Positions 28,290 through 36,679 of a stretch of 64,000 nucleotides of DNA are shown here, in pieces; within the stretch, counting starts at the first letter, position 1, and every line of letters starts with the position of its first letter. The translations under genes were made by a program, and so were the position numbers. A model generated the notes under the pieces. That model saw only the letters and a list, made by a program, of their open reading frames with translations, was not told the DNA's origin and searched no databases. The DNA comes from Desulfobulbus sp. (GTDB lineage Bacteria > Desulfobacterota > Desulfobulbia > Desulfobulbales > Desulfobulbaceae): the NCBI GenBank assembly GCA_031280615.1, contig JAITGO010000010.1:1-64000 (forward strand). Direction: 5' to 3'.

Positions 28290-29303
28290 TTAGCCTTGCG
28301 ACGGCAACTCTTTCTCGACGGGAATGCCCTGCTCGACCATATCCTCGCGGAACTCGTCCTCATAAGCGGCATAGGAGTGCGGCTTGATCTCCGGGTTCCA
28401 GGGGTTGATGTGGCGTTTCATCCGGGAATCGTTTGCCAGATTCCGGGTCGGGCTGAGGAAGACGCCGCCCATATGCATAAGCTTGCTGAAGGGAAAGTAC
28501 GCAAGCAGAGTGCACACCAAAAAGAGGTGGACATAAAAGAGGGAACTGATTTTGGCGGTAATGGTCGGCGAAAAGGTGACCAGGCCCACGGCCAGTTCCT
28601 TGATGGCGTTGATGTCGACGTCGGTCCGGAGGAAGAAGCGCATCAGGATGCCGGTCAGCACGATGCCCAGAATCAGGAACAGTGGGAAGTAGTCGTTCAC
28701 CAGGGAGATGTAGCGCACCTGGGGATTGATCAGTCGGCGGCCGAACAGGAACAGCAGGGCGAGGACGATGGTCACGTCGGTCATGTACATGGCCGGCGCG
28801 CCGATCTGCAGGAGCGAATCGCCGATTTCCAAGAAGGAGACCAGCCCCGGCACCGGATCGAGAAACAGCCGCATGTGGCGGACGACGATCACCAGGAAGC
28901 TGTAGTGGAACATGATGCCGAAGAGCCACAGCCACTTGCTGGACTCGTAGGTCAGTTTCGGTCCGTCGTAGACGGTGGCCTTGGTGTTGCGCCAGAGTGA
29001 ACGAAAGAGGACGATCTCCAGAAACATCCTGGCCACGACCTGGCCGGCGTTGACCGGAGCCTCAAGTTTGTCATGCTTGATCCAGGGCAGCGAATACCCC
29101 TGGCCGCAGGTGGTGGGAATCTTGAAAGGCACCGGCGATTTGCCCCAATGAATGACCCGGTAACAAAACCCGCCTAAAAATAGCGCCATGGCCAGATACG
29201 GAATGACAACGCCAAAAAGGTATTGCATTCCCGGTATCTGCACCAGAATCAGCGCACACAACACCAGGGCAATTACTGCCGCCAAAGGGAAGGCGTACTT
29301 CAT
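28290..29303 (-). CDS. dsrM: DsrM, cytochrome b membrane subunit of DsrMKJOP
   Basis: The 337-residue protein has about six hydrophobic helices and the NarI-like diheme cytochrome b character, including MFHYSFLVIVVRHMRLFLDPVP with paired His residues and FYVHLFLVCTLLAYFPFSKLMHMGG. It carries electrons between menaquinol and DsrK. AAGGAG precedes the ATG by seven bases. It is the first structural gene of the dsr run; an RsbRD-N protein gene lies 106 bases upstream on the same strand. Confidence 0.95.
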   Translation of the reverse strand: MKYAFPLAAVIALVLCALILVQIPGMQYLFGVVIPYLAMALFLGGFCYRVIHWGKSPVPFKIPTTCGQGYSLPWIKHDKLEAPVNAGQVVARMFLEIVLFRSLWRNTKATVYDGPKLTYESSKWLWLFGIMFHYSFLVIVVRHMRLFLDPVPGLVSFLEIGDSLLQIGAPAMYMTDVTIVLALLFLFGRRLINPQVRYISLVNDYFPLFLILGIVLTGILMRFFLRTDVDINAIKELAVGLVTFSPTITAKISSLFYVHLFLVCTLLAYFPFSKLMHMGGVFLSPTRNLANDSRMKRHINPWNPEIKPHSYAAYEDEFREDMVEQGIPVEKELPSQG

Positions 29304-29357
29304 CGATCACTCCTTCGCATTCAGGTTAACGAAACTTAAAAAAAAGTTACGATAAAA

Positions 29358-29396
29358 GCCGGAGTGCGCTCCAATCCTGCTTTGAAGCCCTCCGGC
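29358..29396 (-). terminator. Possible attenuator hairpin between the RsbRD-N gene and dsrM
   Basis: GCCGGAG (minus strand) and CTCCGGC form a 7-bp stem with a long loop, followed by TTTTA. It sits in the 106-base gap before dsrM. The loop is large and the T tract short, so a partial terminator or processing site is only a suggestion. Confidence 0.35.
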
Positions 29397-29409
29397 GGGT
29401 CACACTCGT

Positions 29410-29952
29410 TCATTTTTCAAGCCCGGCGCTCTCCCCCTGCTGCGCCCGGCGCATGAGGGCGGATGGGCAGGCCGCATCGGTGAGTATGGAGCTGCCGCTT
29501 TTCAACTCGCGAATCCGGTTGCGGTACAGCTGCTCCCGGCATTCGCTGTATATATTGAAAGCGGTCAGCGCCATCCGATCGATCCGGCAATCCAGCTCAT
29601 CCAACTTGGCCAGCAGTGGCTTGAGGCCCTGGTCGCCGGAAAACACTTGCTTCACCACCCATTTCAACTCCAGAAACGGGGCAACGGCCTGGGCCGGGGT
29701 GAATTCCTGGACCGCCCGAATCCGGACCACCTGATCCAGCGGTTGAGCAAAGGCTTGTATCTCGGCGTCGGCCAGTAGCAGATCGAATAGGGCGGTCAAT
29801 CCGGTCGTGATGTTACTGCCCACCGGATTGGCGAAAGGATCCTTGGCCGTTTTGAAAAAACCGGGCGCGACATAGCTGTCAAGAGTACGCTCGATCCACA
29901 GGGACAAGATCTCCCGCTTTTTGCGGGCCAGTGCTTCGATTACTGCTTCCAT
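29410..29952 (-). CDS. RsbRD N-terminal domain protein, linked to dsrMKJOP
   Basis: The 180-residue soluble protein matches the RsbRD_N type (IEALARKKREILSLWIERTLDSYV; NPVGSNITTGLTALFDLLL; VRIRAVQEFTPAQAVAPFLELKWVV). This is the sensor half of stressosome-like RsbR proteins, but no STAS domain follows. It stands directly before dsrM on the same strand, as in other sulfate reducers as I recall. A regulatory role for the Dsr complex is inferred from position only; its ligand or partner is unknown. Confidence 0.82.
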   Translation of the reverse strand: MEAVIEALARKKREILSLWIERTLDSYVAPGFFKTAKDPFANPVGSNITTGLTALFDLLLADAEIQAFAQPLDQVVRIRAVQEFTPAQAVAPFLELKWVVKQVFSGDQGLKPLLAKLDELDCRIDRMALTAFNIYSECREQLYRNRIRELKSGSSILTDAACPSALMRRAQQGESAGLEK

Positions 29953-30107
29953 CGCTCACGGTCACAACGGCTCTCAAGCCCGCGAGCGGACCGGAGCAGT
30001 CAATGCAATTCTGTCAGTATATCAATCATCTCTCACTCGTGAAAAATGAATGACGATTCATGCACCGCATGCTCTAGCACGATTACCGATTTGTTTCAAG
30101 ATAAAAG

Positions 30108-32258
30108 TTAGCGAACCGCTCCGGCGGAGCCGTTGCCGGCACGCCCTTCTTTTAACAAAAATACAGCCAGTTGGATGTATGGGTCGGTGGCGACCTGCTT
30201 GTCGAGCTTCTGCTCCGGCGGCTCCTGCTTGCTCTCGTCGTCGTCGCCGTCCTCCTGCATCAGTCCTGCTGCCTTTGCTTCCTTACGAGTGGCTTTTACC
30301 TCTTCGCGTTCCTTCCACATGGAATCGAGGGCCACGGTGACGGTGGTCTGCTTGGCTCGGATCTTGGTTTTTTGCGTTTCCTCCTTGATCTTCTTAAAGG
30401 CGGCGCTGTTGTCGATCCATTGTTTCCCGGCCAGCCACATCTGGTCCTGGGGAATGCGGTTGCCCCGCCACCGGGTATAATCCACCCGGTCCACCTGGTC
30501 CCAGGGCAGGGAATAGTCCATGTATTTTTCGCCTGTTTCGAGATAATCGAAGATCGAGGGCACGACCAGATCCGGTTCGACACCCTTGAATTGGGTGGAA
30601 CCGCCGTTGACCCGGTAGAATTTCTGGATGGTCAGCTTCAGGGCGCCGAGATCGTCGTAGTCCTGCAGATGCAGGAGCGGCAGATTCTTATTCATGTCCA
30701 TCATGGCCTGCACCGTTCCCTTGCCATGGGTGTGCTCGCTGCCGATGATGAAGGCCCGCCCGTAATCCTGGAGGGCGGCGGCGACGATTTCCGAGGCAGA
30801 GGCGCTGAACTGATTGACCAGGATGATCAGCGGTCCGCCATAGGCGACATCGCGGTCCTCGTCCTCGAGCACCCGGATAGAGCCCTGCGAATCCTTGACT
30901 TGAACAATCGGACCGCCGGGCAGAAAAAGCCCCGAAATCTGGACCGCGTCGGCCAGGGCCCCGCCGCCGTTGTTGCGCAGGTCGACGATCAGACCGCCGA
31001 TTTTTTGCTTTTTCAGCTTGATCAGTTCGGCCAGGGTGTCGTCGCTGACATTGCGGCTCTCCTTGCCGTTGCTCTGGGCCGTGAAATCCCGGTAGAAACT
31101 GGGGATGCGCAGGTAGCCGATGGTGGTCTTGCCATTTTTGATCGTCGTCGACTTGGCATAGGTTTCCTCGATCCGGACCACGTCGCGGATGATGGGAATG
31201 ACCCGCTTGGTCCCGTCGGGCTTCTGCACGGTCAGGCGGACCTCGGTACCCTTGGGTCCGCGGATGAGGCTGACCGCTTCGCGGATGCGCATCTCGGAGA
31301 TATCCACCGGCTCTCCGTCCTTCTCGGCCACGGCCAGGATAGTGTCCTCGGCCTGGAGTTTCCCCTGCTTCTCGGCCGCGCTGCCGGGAATGATCCGGAC
31401 CACCTTGATCAAGCCCTCGTCTTCCCGCAGCAGGGCGCCGATACCTTCGAGCGAGCCGCTCATCTGGATGTCGAAATCCTCCTTGGACGTGGGTGCCATG
31501 TAGTCGCTGTGAGGATCGTAGGCCCGCGCCACCGCATCGAAATAGCGGTCGTAGTGATCCTGGCGGGATTGATGCGCCAGCCGGCTCAGGGCCCGGTGGG
31601 TGGATTCGCGTACCTTCTTGATCGCTTCCTGGATCTCGGCCGGATGCTGTTTGGGATGGATGTTTTTCAGGATATCGGGCTGCTGCTTGGCCTTGGTTTC
31701 CAACAGGTCGAAATAGGCTTCCAGGACCTGCATTTTCAGGGACAGGTGCCAACGCTCTTTTAATTTATCAATATTTTCGGCGAATTCCAGCTTCTTGGGT
31801 TCGATTTCGAGCGATTCCTTCAGGTCAAAGTCAAAGCCTTGATTGAGGATCGGATCGATCATCTTGTCCACCTGATCGATCCGGTCGTTGAGCAGGGTCA
31901 TGCCGGCGTCGGCCAGCACGATCTTGCCCCTGGACAGTTCTTCGTCGATGTGGTCGGCAAAGGCTTGGAGCTGCTTGGCGTCGGCTTGGAGCAGAAACCG
32001 TTTGCGCGGATCGAGCTGGCGGAGATAGAGGTCGAAGGCCCGGCGGGAAAGGGCGTCGTCCAACGGATGATGGCTGAAATGCTGGGCTGGAAGCTGCTGG
32101 CTGAGCATCAGGGCGATCAGTTGGTCGCGCTCGGCGTTGAACTCTTCGGGAGCCGCCTTTTTGGCCTCGCACGGGGCGGTCAGGGCCAGGACGAGCAGGA
32201 AAGAGACGGCTGCGAAGAGCCACGGGCGCCGGAAGGAAAGTCGGGTGGGCAGTGTCAT
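30108..32258 (-). CDS. prc: Carboxy-terminal (tail-specific) protease, S41 family
   Basis: The 716-residue secreted protease has a signal peptide (MTLPTRLSFRRPWLFAAVSFLLVLAL to CEA near residue 31), an N-terminal helical domain, a PDZ domain (GIGALLREDEGLIKVVRIIPGSAAEKQGKLQ, then ILAVAEKDG), the S41 peptidase domain with the catalytic Ser in NQFSASASEIVAAAL and Lys in GKGTVQ, and the C-terminal domain seen in Prc/Tsp. It degrades or trims periplasmic proteins with exposed C-termini. The C-terminal tail (GDDDESKQEPPEQ) is acidic and hydrophilic. Confidence 0.94.
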   Translation of the reverse strand: MTLPTRLSFRRPWLFAAVSFLLVLALTAPCEAKKAAPEEFNAERDQLIALMLSQQLPAQHFSHHPLDDALSRRAFDLYLRQLDPRKRFLLQADAKQLQAFADHIDEELSRGKIVLADAGMTLLNDRIDQVDKMIDPILNQGFDFDLKESLEIEPKKLEFAENIDKLKERWHLSLKMQVLEAYFDLLETKAKQQPDILKNIHPKQHPAEIQEAIKKVRESTHRALSRLAHQSRQDHYDRYFDAVARAYDPHSDYMAPTSKEDFDIQMSGSLEGIGALLREDEGLIKVVRIIPGSAAEKQGKLQAEDTILAVAEKDGEPVDISEMRIREAVSLIRGPKGTEVRLTVQKPDGTKRVIPIIRDVVRIEETYAKSTTIKNGKTTIGYLRIPSFYRDFTAQSNGKESRNVSDDTLAELIKLKKQKIGGLIVDLRNNGGGALADAVQISGLFLPGGPIVQVKDSQGSIRVLEDEDRDVAYGGPLIILVNQFSASASEIVAAALQDYGRAFIIGSEHTHGKGTVQAMMDMNKNLPLLHLQDYDDLGALKLTIQKFYRVNGGSTQFKGVEPDLVVPSIFDYLETGEKYMDYSLPWDQVDRVDYTRWRGNRIPQDQMWLAGKQWIDNSAAFKKIKEETQKTKIRAKQTTVTVALDSMWKEREEVKATRKEAKAAGLMQEDGDDDESKQEPPEQKLDKQVATDPYIQLAVFLLKEGRAGNGSAGAVR

Positions 32259-32336
32259 AATGGTTGGCAGGTCAAATCCGGAAGGTGGATGAAAGCCATG
32301 GGGCGTTCACGGTGTCGGCGAATGGTTGATGGAGCG

Positions 32337-32951
32337 TCAGAAAGGACTGACAAGCTTGTCGGCGCTGGCCATGGCATCCATGATGGTATACATGTTGGAT
32401 ATCTGGCCAACCCGCATGGCTGATTTCAATTGAAAGAAATCCAGGCAGGTCCCGCAGGCGAGGATTTCCACCCCCTGGTCCTGCAGCTGCTTGAGGGCCT
32501 CGAGAGCCCCGGAGGCAGCGGTCACCAGCTTGACGCCGCTGTTGTAGAAAAGAATTTTATCCGGTAGCGGCTTGATTTCCTTGATGGTCTGGATGTAGGT
32601 CTGCAGCAGAGCCCAGCCCAACTCCTCGCTCCCCCGGCCCATGGAGTCGGAGGAGATGACGTACACCAGCCGGGTTGCTGCCGGAGGGGCGCACCGGTAC
32701 AGATCCGGATCGTCGGCTTGCGGGACCGGGGTTTCGGCCGCAGTGACGAGAATTGCGAAACAGCCTTCGGGCCGATCGGTACTGGCCGCCGTGTGCCCCT
32801 GGTGTTGGGCGAAACGGAGGACATTGTTTTTCGATGCCTCGTTGTCGACCAGGACTTCAAGCTGGCGGGCGCCCTGTTCCAAGGCGTCCTTGACGCGCAA
32901 GACCGGCTGGGGGCAGGGAAGTCCGATGCAATCGAGCGTGATGTGGGACAT
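32337..32951 (-). CDS. yedF: Sulfurtransferase-like selenium metabolism protein YedF
   Basis: The 204-residue protein joins an N-terminal TusA-like domain (LDCIGLPCPQPVLRVKDAL with the CPxP motif) to a C-terminal DsrE-like domain (ILFYNSGVKLVTAASGALEALKQLQDQGVEILACGTCLDFF). This architecture is the YedF family, often linked to selenium utilisation in anaerobes. The start at 32951 has AAGGAG upstream and places the CPxP near residue 14, as usual. No selD or selA gene is nearby. The metallo-hydrolase gene ends 49 bases upstream. Confidence 0.9.
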   Translation of the reverse strand: MSHITLDCIGLPCPQPVLRVKDALEQGARQLEVLVDNEASKNNVLRFAQHQGHTAASTDRPEGCFAILVTAAETPVPQADDPDLYRCAPPAATRLVYVISSDSMGRGSEELGWALLQTYIQTIKEIKPLPDKILFYNSGVKLVTAASGALEALKQLQDQGVEILACGTCLDFFQLKSAMRVGQISNMYTIMDAMASADKLVSPF

Positions 32952-33000
32952 GGAAAACTCCTTGCCCTGCCCGCCGAGAAACCACCGGCGGACCAAGCGT

Positions 33001-33924
33001 TTACAGAATGATTTCCTGCCCTTCCCGGGCAAAAAAGACCTGCATGGAACCGCAATGCTCGGCCGCGCAGTAGGTGAGTGCCATCTGGTCGAGCTGGTCG
33101 TCGCTGCGCTCCGGGTCGTGGTGGAACAAGGCCAGCTGTTTGACTTCCGCCCGCTTGGCGGCGGCGATGGCATCCTCGATCGGAGTGTGGCCCCAACCGA
33201 CCTTGCCTTTTTCGTATTCCTGGCGGGTGTACTGGGCATCGTGCACCAGCAGGTCGGCTCCCTTGAAAAAATGTTCCAGCACCTGGTTCTGCTCCCGGGC
33301 CGCTTCCTCGCCTTCCAACGCCATCAACTCGTCGTAGGAGGGATGATCGGGATCGGTGACGAAAAGGTTGCGGAACGGTTCGGTGTCGTACGCGGTGCAG
33401 AAGACCGCCCCGCGAAAGCTGAAGCGGTAGCCCAAAGTGGTGATGGGATGGTTGATGATCGCGGTCGCCAGGGTGATGCCGTCGCCCAGGTCGATGAGAG
33501 GTTCCTCTTTCAGCCGCAGATACTTGATATTGCCGGCAAGTTCGCCCATGTTGACCGGGAAATAGCGGTATTTCATCTGGCCGCCGACCACGGCTTCCAG
33601 GGGTTCGTCTTCATAGGTCACCGGGCCGAAGACCTTGAGGCGGGTACCGGGAATATAGGCCGGCACGAAAAAGGGGAATCCCATAATATGGTCCCAATGG
33701 GTGTGGGAGAGATAGATCTCGGTGGAAATCGGTCCCTTGGGCAGATCGTGGGCCAGCATGTAGTTAGCCAGTTCGCGGATGCCGGAGCCGGCGTCGATGA
33801 TGATGTGCCGGTTGACCTCCGGAAAGCGCAGTTCGATGCAGGCGGTGTTGCCGCCGTATTTCATGGTGCGCGGACCTGGGCAGGGGATCGAGCCGCGCAC
33901 TCCCCAAAATTTGACTTGAATCAT
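33001..33924 (-). CDS. MBL-fold metallo-hydrolase (cAMP phosphodiesterase/RNase Z-like class)
   Basis: The 307-residue protein begins FWGVRGSIPCPGPRTMKYGGNTACIEL and has the metallo-beta-lactamase metal motif LSHTHWDHIMGFPFF, with further ligands in VHDAQYT and LALFHHDPERSDD. The N-terminal GVRGSIP pattern is common in a family of bacterial metal-dependent hydrolases annotated variously as phosphodiesterases. The true substrate is unknown. The neighbours (YedF downstream, an HDOD protein upstream) give no clear pathway. Confidence 0.85.
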   Translation of the reverse strand: MIQVKFWGVRGSIPCPGPRTMKYGGNTACIELRFPEVNRHIIIDAGSGIRELANYMLAHDLPKGPISTEIYLSHTHWDHIMGFPFFVPAYIPGTRLKVFGPVTYEDEPLEAVVGGQMKYRYFPVNMGELAGNIKYLRLKEEPLIDLGDGITLATAIINHPITTLGYRFSFRGAVFCTAYDTEPFRNLFVTDPDHPSYDELMALEGEEAAREQNQVLEHFFKGADLLVHDAQYTRQEYEKGKVGWGHTPIEDAIAAAKRAEVKQLALFHHDPERSDDQLDQMALTYCAAEHCGSMQVFFAREGQEIIL

Positions 33925-33957
33925 ACCGCTCCTTGCGCACGCATGCGGCCGGGTCGC

Positions 33958-34815
33958 TCAGACCTGGAGAAAAATTTCCGCCTTCTGGATTTCCTCGTCA
34001 ACAAGCCCGGAAAGGCCGACCACGGCCGACCATTCCAAATCGCACATGGCGAGCAGCGTTGGCAATTGTTCCTCATCGGGATAGCGGTTGCCGGCATAGC
34101 CGATGTCGAACAGGCAGATGTAAAAATCGGCCAGGGCCACCGTTGCCACCAGGGCCTGATGCTCCGGTGCCGCCTGCTCGGGGGAGTGGTGGTGGCAGAT
34201 GGCGTCGGTGATCACCGGATTGAGCCGCCAGTTCGAGGCAATCATCTCGCCGACCTCCTCGTGGTCGATCTCCAGGCATTGCTTCTCCAGGTGGATCAAC
34301 GGCAGCTGTTCATTCTTCGCCTGGGCCAAAACCTCGATGTATTCGTCGCCGAAGGGAATCTTGCCGAGATCGTGGAGCAGGCCGGCCACGAAGTACTCTT
34401 CCCGTTCCGCCAAGGGCAGGCCGCGCTCGGCAGCCAACAGTTTGGCCATGACGCCGACCCCGATGGAATGGGCCCAGAAATCCTTGATCGGCAAGGCCTT
34501 GGACTTCTTGGCCTGGCCGACACAGCGGATAACGGCAGTCGACAGGGCCAGGTTCTTCACCGTGTTCAATCCCAGCATGATGATCGCCCGGGTCAGGGAG
34601 GTGACCTTGTTGACCAGGGAATAGTAGGCGGAATTGATCAGCTTGAGAACCTGGCCGGTCAAAACGGGGTCGAGGGAGATGACCTTGTTGAGATCGTTGG
34701 GAGAAGTGTCGGTTCGGCTGCAGATCTCGAGGACTTTGCTGACCGTGGTCGACAGACTCGGCATTTTGTCAACAAAAGCGCGGATCTTTTCCAGTTTTGT
34801 TTTCCGTTCGCTCAT
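33958..34815 (-). CDS. HDOD domain signalling protein
   Basis: The 285-residue protein has an HDOD domain. The first helix bundle (LDPVLTGQVLKLINSAYYSLVNKVTSLTRAIIMLGLNTVKNLALS) is followed by HD-like residues in FWAHSIGVGVMAKLLA, AGLLHDLGKIPFGDEY and ICHHHSPE. HDOD proteins act in regulation (taxis, c-di-GMP-linked control) without being standard phosphodiesterases. I chose the Met at 34815 (MSERKTK). A GTG at 34854 is in frame but adds only a short hydrophobic tail. The effector and partner are unknown. Confidence 0.87.
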   Translation of the reverse strand: MSERKTKLEKIRAFVDKMPSLSTTVSKVLEICSRTDTSPNDLNKVISLDPVLTGQVLKLINSAYYSLVNKVTSLTRAIIMLGLNTVKNLALSTAVIRCVGQAKKSKALPIKDFWAHSIGVGVMAKLLAAERGLPLAEREEYFVAGLLHDLGKIPFGDEYIEVLAQAKNEQLPLIHLEKQCLEIDHEEVGEMIASNWRLNPVITDAICHHHSPEQAAPEHQALVATVALADFYICLFDIGYAGNRYPDEEQLPTLLAMCDLEWSAVVGLSGLVDEEIQKAEIFLQV

Positions 34816-34932
34816 CGACACGACACGCAAAAAAGGGCGGAGTACCCGGAACACCGGGGGGCTTGAGATCGGGCTATAATAAATGAAGGCGGGGGGGAGG
34901 TCAAGCAGACGGTGCTGTTTTTGCCAAGTTGA

Positions 34933-35121
34933 TTAACAACCGTGTTTTTTGAGAAAATCGCGAACCACCTCGTCCATGACCTGCAGCGGTGTTTGGCCGG
35001 CCTCATTGACCCGGATCCACAGGCAGCGCTGGAAGGCCCGGTGCAGGTCGGCCGCAACCAGCAGCTTCAATTCGGCCAGTTCCGGCAGGCCGGTCTCAGG
35101 AGGCGGAGGCGAGTCGGGCAT
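34933..35121 (-). CDS. Small conserved-looking protein overlapping hisA
   Basis: This 62-residue frame begins with a strong GGAGGTGG ribosome site nine bases before its ATG, and its first 26 bases overlap the 3' end of hisA. The protein (LPELAELKLLVAADLHRAFQ, VNEAGQTPLQVMDEVVRDFLKK) is a plausible two-helix protein with balanced charge. No known family is recognised. The start site and the overlap argue for a real gene translated with hisA, but no function can be stated. Confidence 0.6.
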   Translation of the reverse strand: MPDSPPPPETGLPELAELKLLVAADLHRAFQRCLWIRVNEAGQTPLQVMDEVVRDFLKKHGC

Positions 35122-35869
35122 GGTAGGCCACCACCTCCCGATAGTGCAGCCCCGAGCCGCCGAAGATATCGAGGGCCGATCCCACGGTCACATCGATCCG
35201 CTGGCGGCCGCTGTTTCGGATCAACTCCAGGTCGGCAAAGGAGGCGACTCCGCCGGCATAGGTGGTGGGAACCGGCACCGAAGCGGCCAGCAGGTCGAGC
35301 AGGCGCGCGTCGATTCCCATGCACTTGCCCTCGACATCGACGGCATGGACCAGGAATTCGTCGCAGTAGCCCCCCAGATCTTCGAGGGTTTCCGAGCTGA
35401 TCCGCAGAGAGGTGAATTTCTGCCATCGGTCGGTGACCACATAGTACCCGTCCTGCCGCCAGCGGCAGCTGAGGTCGAGGACCAGCCGTTTTTTGCCGAC
35501 CAGTTGGGTCAGCCGGGCAAGACGCGCCCGGTCCAGCTCGCCGTCGTGGAAGACATGGGAGGTGACAATGAGGTGCGAGGCCCCCTGCTCCAGCCAGTGG
35601 ATCGCATTGTCCGCGGTGATGCCGCCCCCCACCTGCATGCCGCCGGGCCACGCGGCCAGGGCATCGCCAGCGGCCGCTTCGTTGCCCGGACCGAGCATGA
35701 TGACATGCCCTCCGACCAGGCCGTCCCGTCGGTACATGGCGGCGTAGTGGGAAGGAGGCAGGTCGGAGGCGAAGTTGGTCCGCACCTCGGCCGGATCGTC
35801 AACCAGGGTGGAACCGACAATCTGTTTGACCTTGCCTTGATGGAGGTCGATACAGGGGCGGAAGCGCAT
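35096..35869 (-). CDS. hisA: Eukaryotic-type HisA (ProFAR isomerase)
   Basis: The 257-residue TIM-barrel begins MRFRPCIDLHQGKVKQIVG, the pattern of the fungal/plant HIS6-type phosphoribosylformimino-5-aminoimidazole carboxamide ribotide isomerase rather than the common bacterial HisA. GGMQVGGGITADNAIHWLEQGASHLIVTSHVF and YAGGVASFADLELIRNSG are the two phosphate-binding loops. It should act in histidine synthesis. It stands away from any other his gene; a P-loop ATPase gene lies 58 bases upstream and the 62-residue gene overlaps its end. Confidence 0.88.
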   Translation of the reverse strand: MRFRPCIDLHQGKVKQIVGSTLVDDPAEVRTNFASDLPPSHYAAMYRRDGLVGGHVIMLGPGNEAAAGDALAAWPGGMQVGGGITADNAIHWLEQGASHLIVTSHVFHDGELDRARLARLTQLVGKKRLVLDLSCRWRQDGYYVVTDRWQKFTSLRISSETLEDLGGYCDEFLVHAVDVEGKCMGIDARLLDLLAASVPVPTTYAGGVASFADLELIRNSGRQRIDVTVGSALDIFGGSGLHYREVVAYHARLASAS

Positions 35870-35883
35870 GCGGGGTACACAAG

Positions 35884-35912
35884 AAAAAGGGGCTGGCCGA
35901 ATCGGCAGCCCC
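35884..35912 (-). terminator. Intrinsic terminator after the P-loop ATPase gene
   Basis: On the minus strand GGGGCTGCCGA and TCGGCCAGCCCC pair with a one-base bulge, followed by TTTTTC. It lies 16 bases past the stop at 35928 and before hisA. Confidence 0.8.
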
Positions 35913-35927
35913 TGTGGTGCGAGCGGA

Positions 35928-36623
35928 TTACATTTCCTTGATCATCATCGTGGTGGGGTCAAGGCGCAGACCCTTACCGTCCGTGACCAGTTCGCCGGAG
36001 TTGCGGATGATGTCGAGCTGGATGGTGGCATCGTGTTCGGGCTTGAGCAGGATGATCATGTCGAACAGGTCGTCGACTTCGTGGCAGGGCGCGGGCACGC
36101 CTGTGGGCGAAACCCGGTCGTCGCCGCGATGGCAGATGGCCGAGAACCAGGCCTGCATGTCCATGGTTTCCATCAGGTTCTTGAGGTCTTCCAGGGCCTC
36201 CCGGTCCGTCTGGTCGAAATTGAATCCGTCGACGATCAGGCAGTTCGGCCGGAAAATATCCTGTAGTACCAGGTCGTTCAGGCGTTCTTCCAGGCGCGAT
36301 CGAGTAAAGGCGGCCACCTTGAAGGTCATGATCATCCGGTGTTGGGCGACCATGTCGACCAGCTCGTGCGGCCGGGTGACGCTATGCCCCTGGAGAATGG
36401 TCGAGAGGATGTCGTCATACCATTTCTTGGTCTTATCGATGGTTTCGCCGATGCTGACATGGATGACGTTTTTGCCCCGGAGGATGGCGTCCAGGGCGAT
36501 CTGCACCAGGAGCGCGGTCTTGCCGAGTCCGGCCCGGGCCATGACCAGGCCCAGTTGATTGTTCTCCCGGCTCATGTTGAGCACCCGCAGCGGGTTTTGT
36601 TGTACCAGTGGTTCGTATCCCAT
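35928..36623 (-). CDS. Stand-alone P-loop (RecA/DnaB-like) ATPase of unknown function
   Basis: The 231-residue protein has a Walker A motif in LGLVMARAGLGKTALLVQIAL near residue 30 and a Walker B-like CLIVDGFNFDQTD near 140. The overall fold resembles RecA/DnaB-like ATPases (HVSIGETIDKTKKWYDDIL). It lacks DNA-binding or other domains. The sequence gives no substrate. It lies between fusA (57 bases upstream) and a terminator, so it forms either a single-gene unit or the 3' part of a fusA transcript. Confidence 0.75.
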   Translation of the reverse strand: MGYEPLVQQNPLRVLNMSRENNQLGLVMARAGLGKTALLVQIALDAILRGKNVIHVSIGETIDKTKKWYDDILSTILQGHSVTRPHELVDMVAQHRMIMTFKVAAFTRSRLEERLNDLVLQDIFRPNCLIVDGFNFDQTDREALEDLKNLMETMDMQAWFSAICHRGDDRVSPTGVPAPCHEVDDLFDMIILLKPEHDATIQLDIIRNSGELVTDGKGLRLDPTTMMIKEM

Positions 36624-36679
36624 AACTCACCTCGTTCGGTTCATGCTGTTCTGTGTTGAAGGCAACCGGTCGGCGCGGC

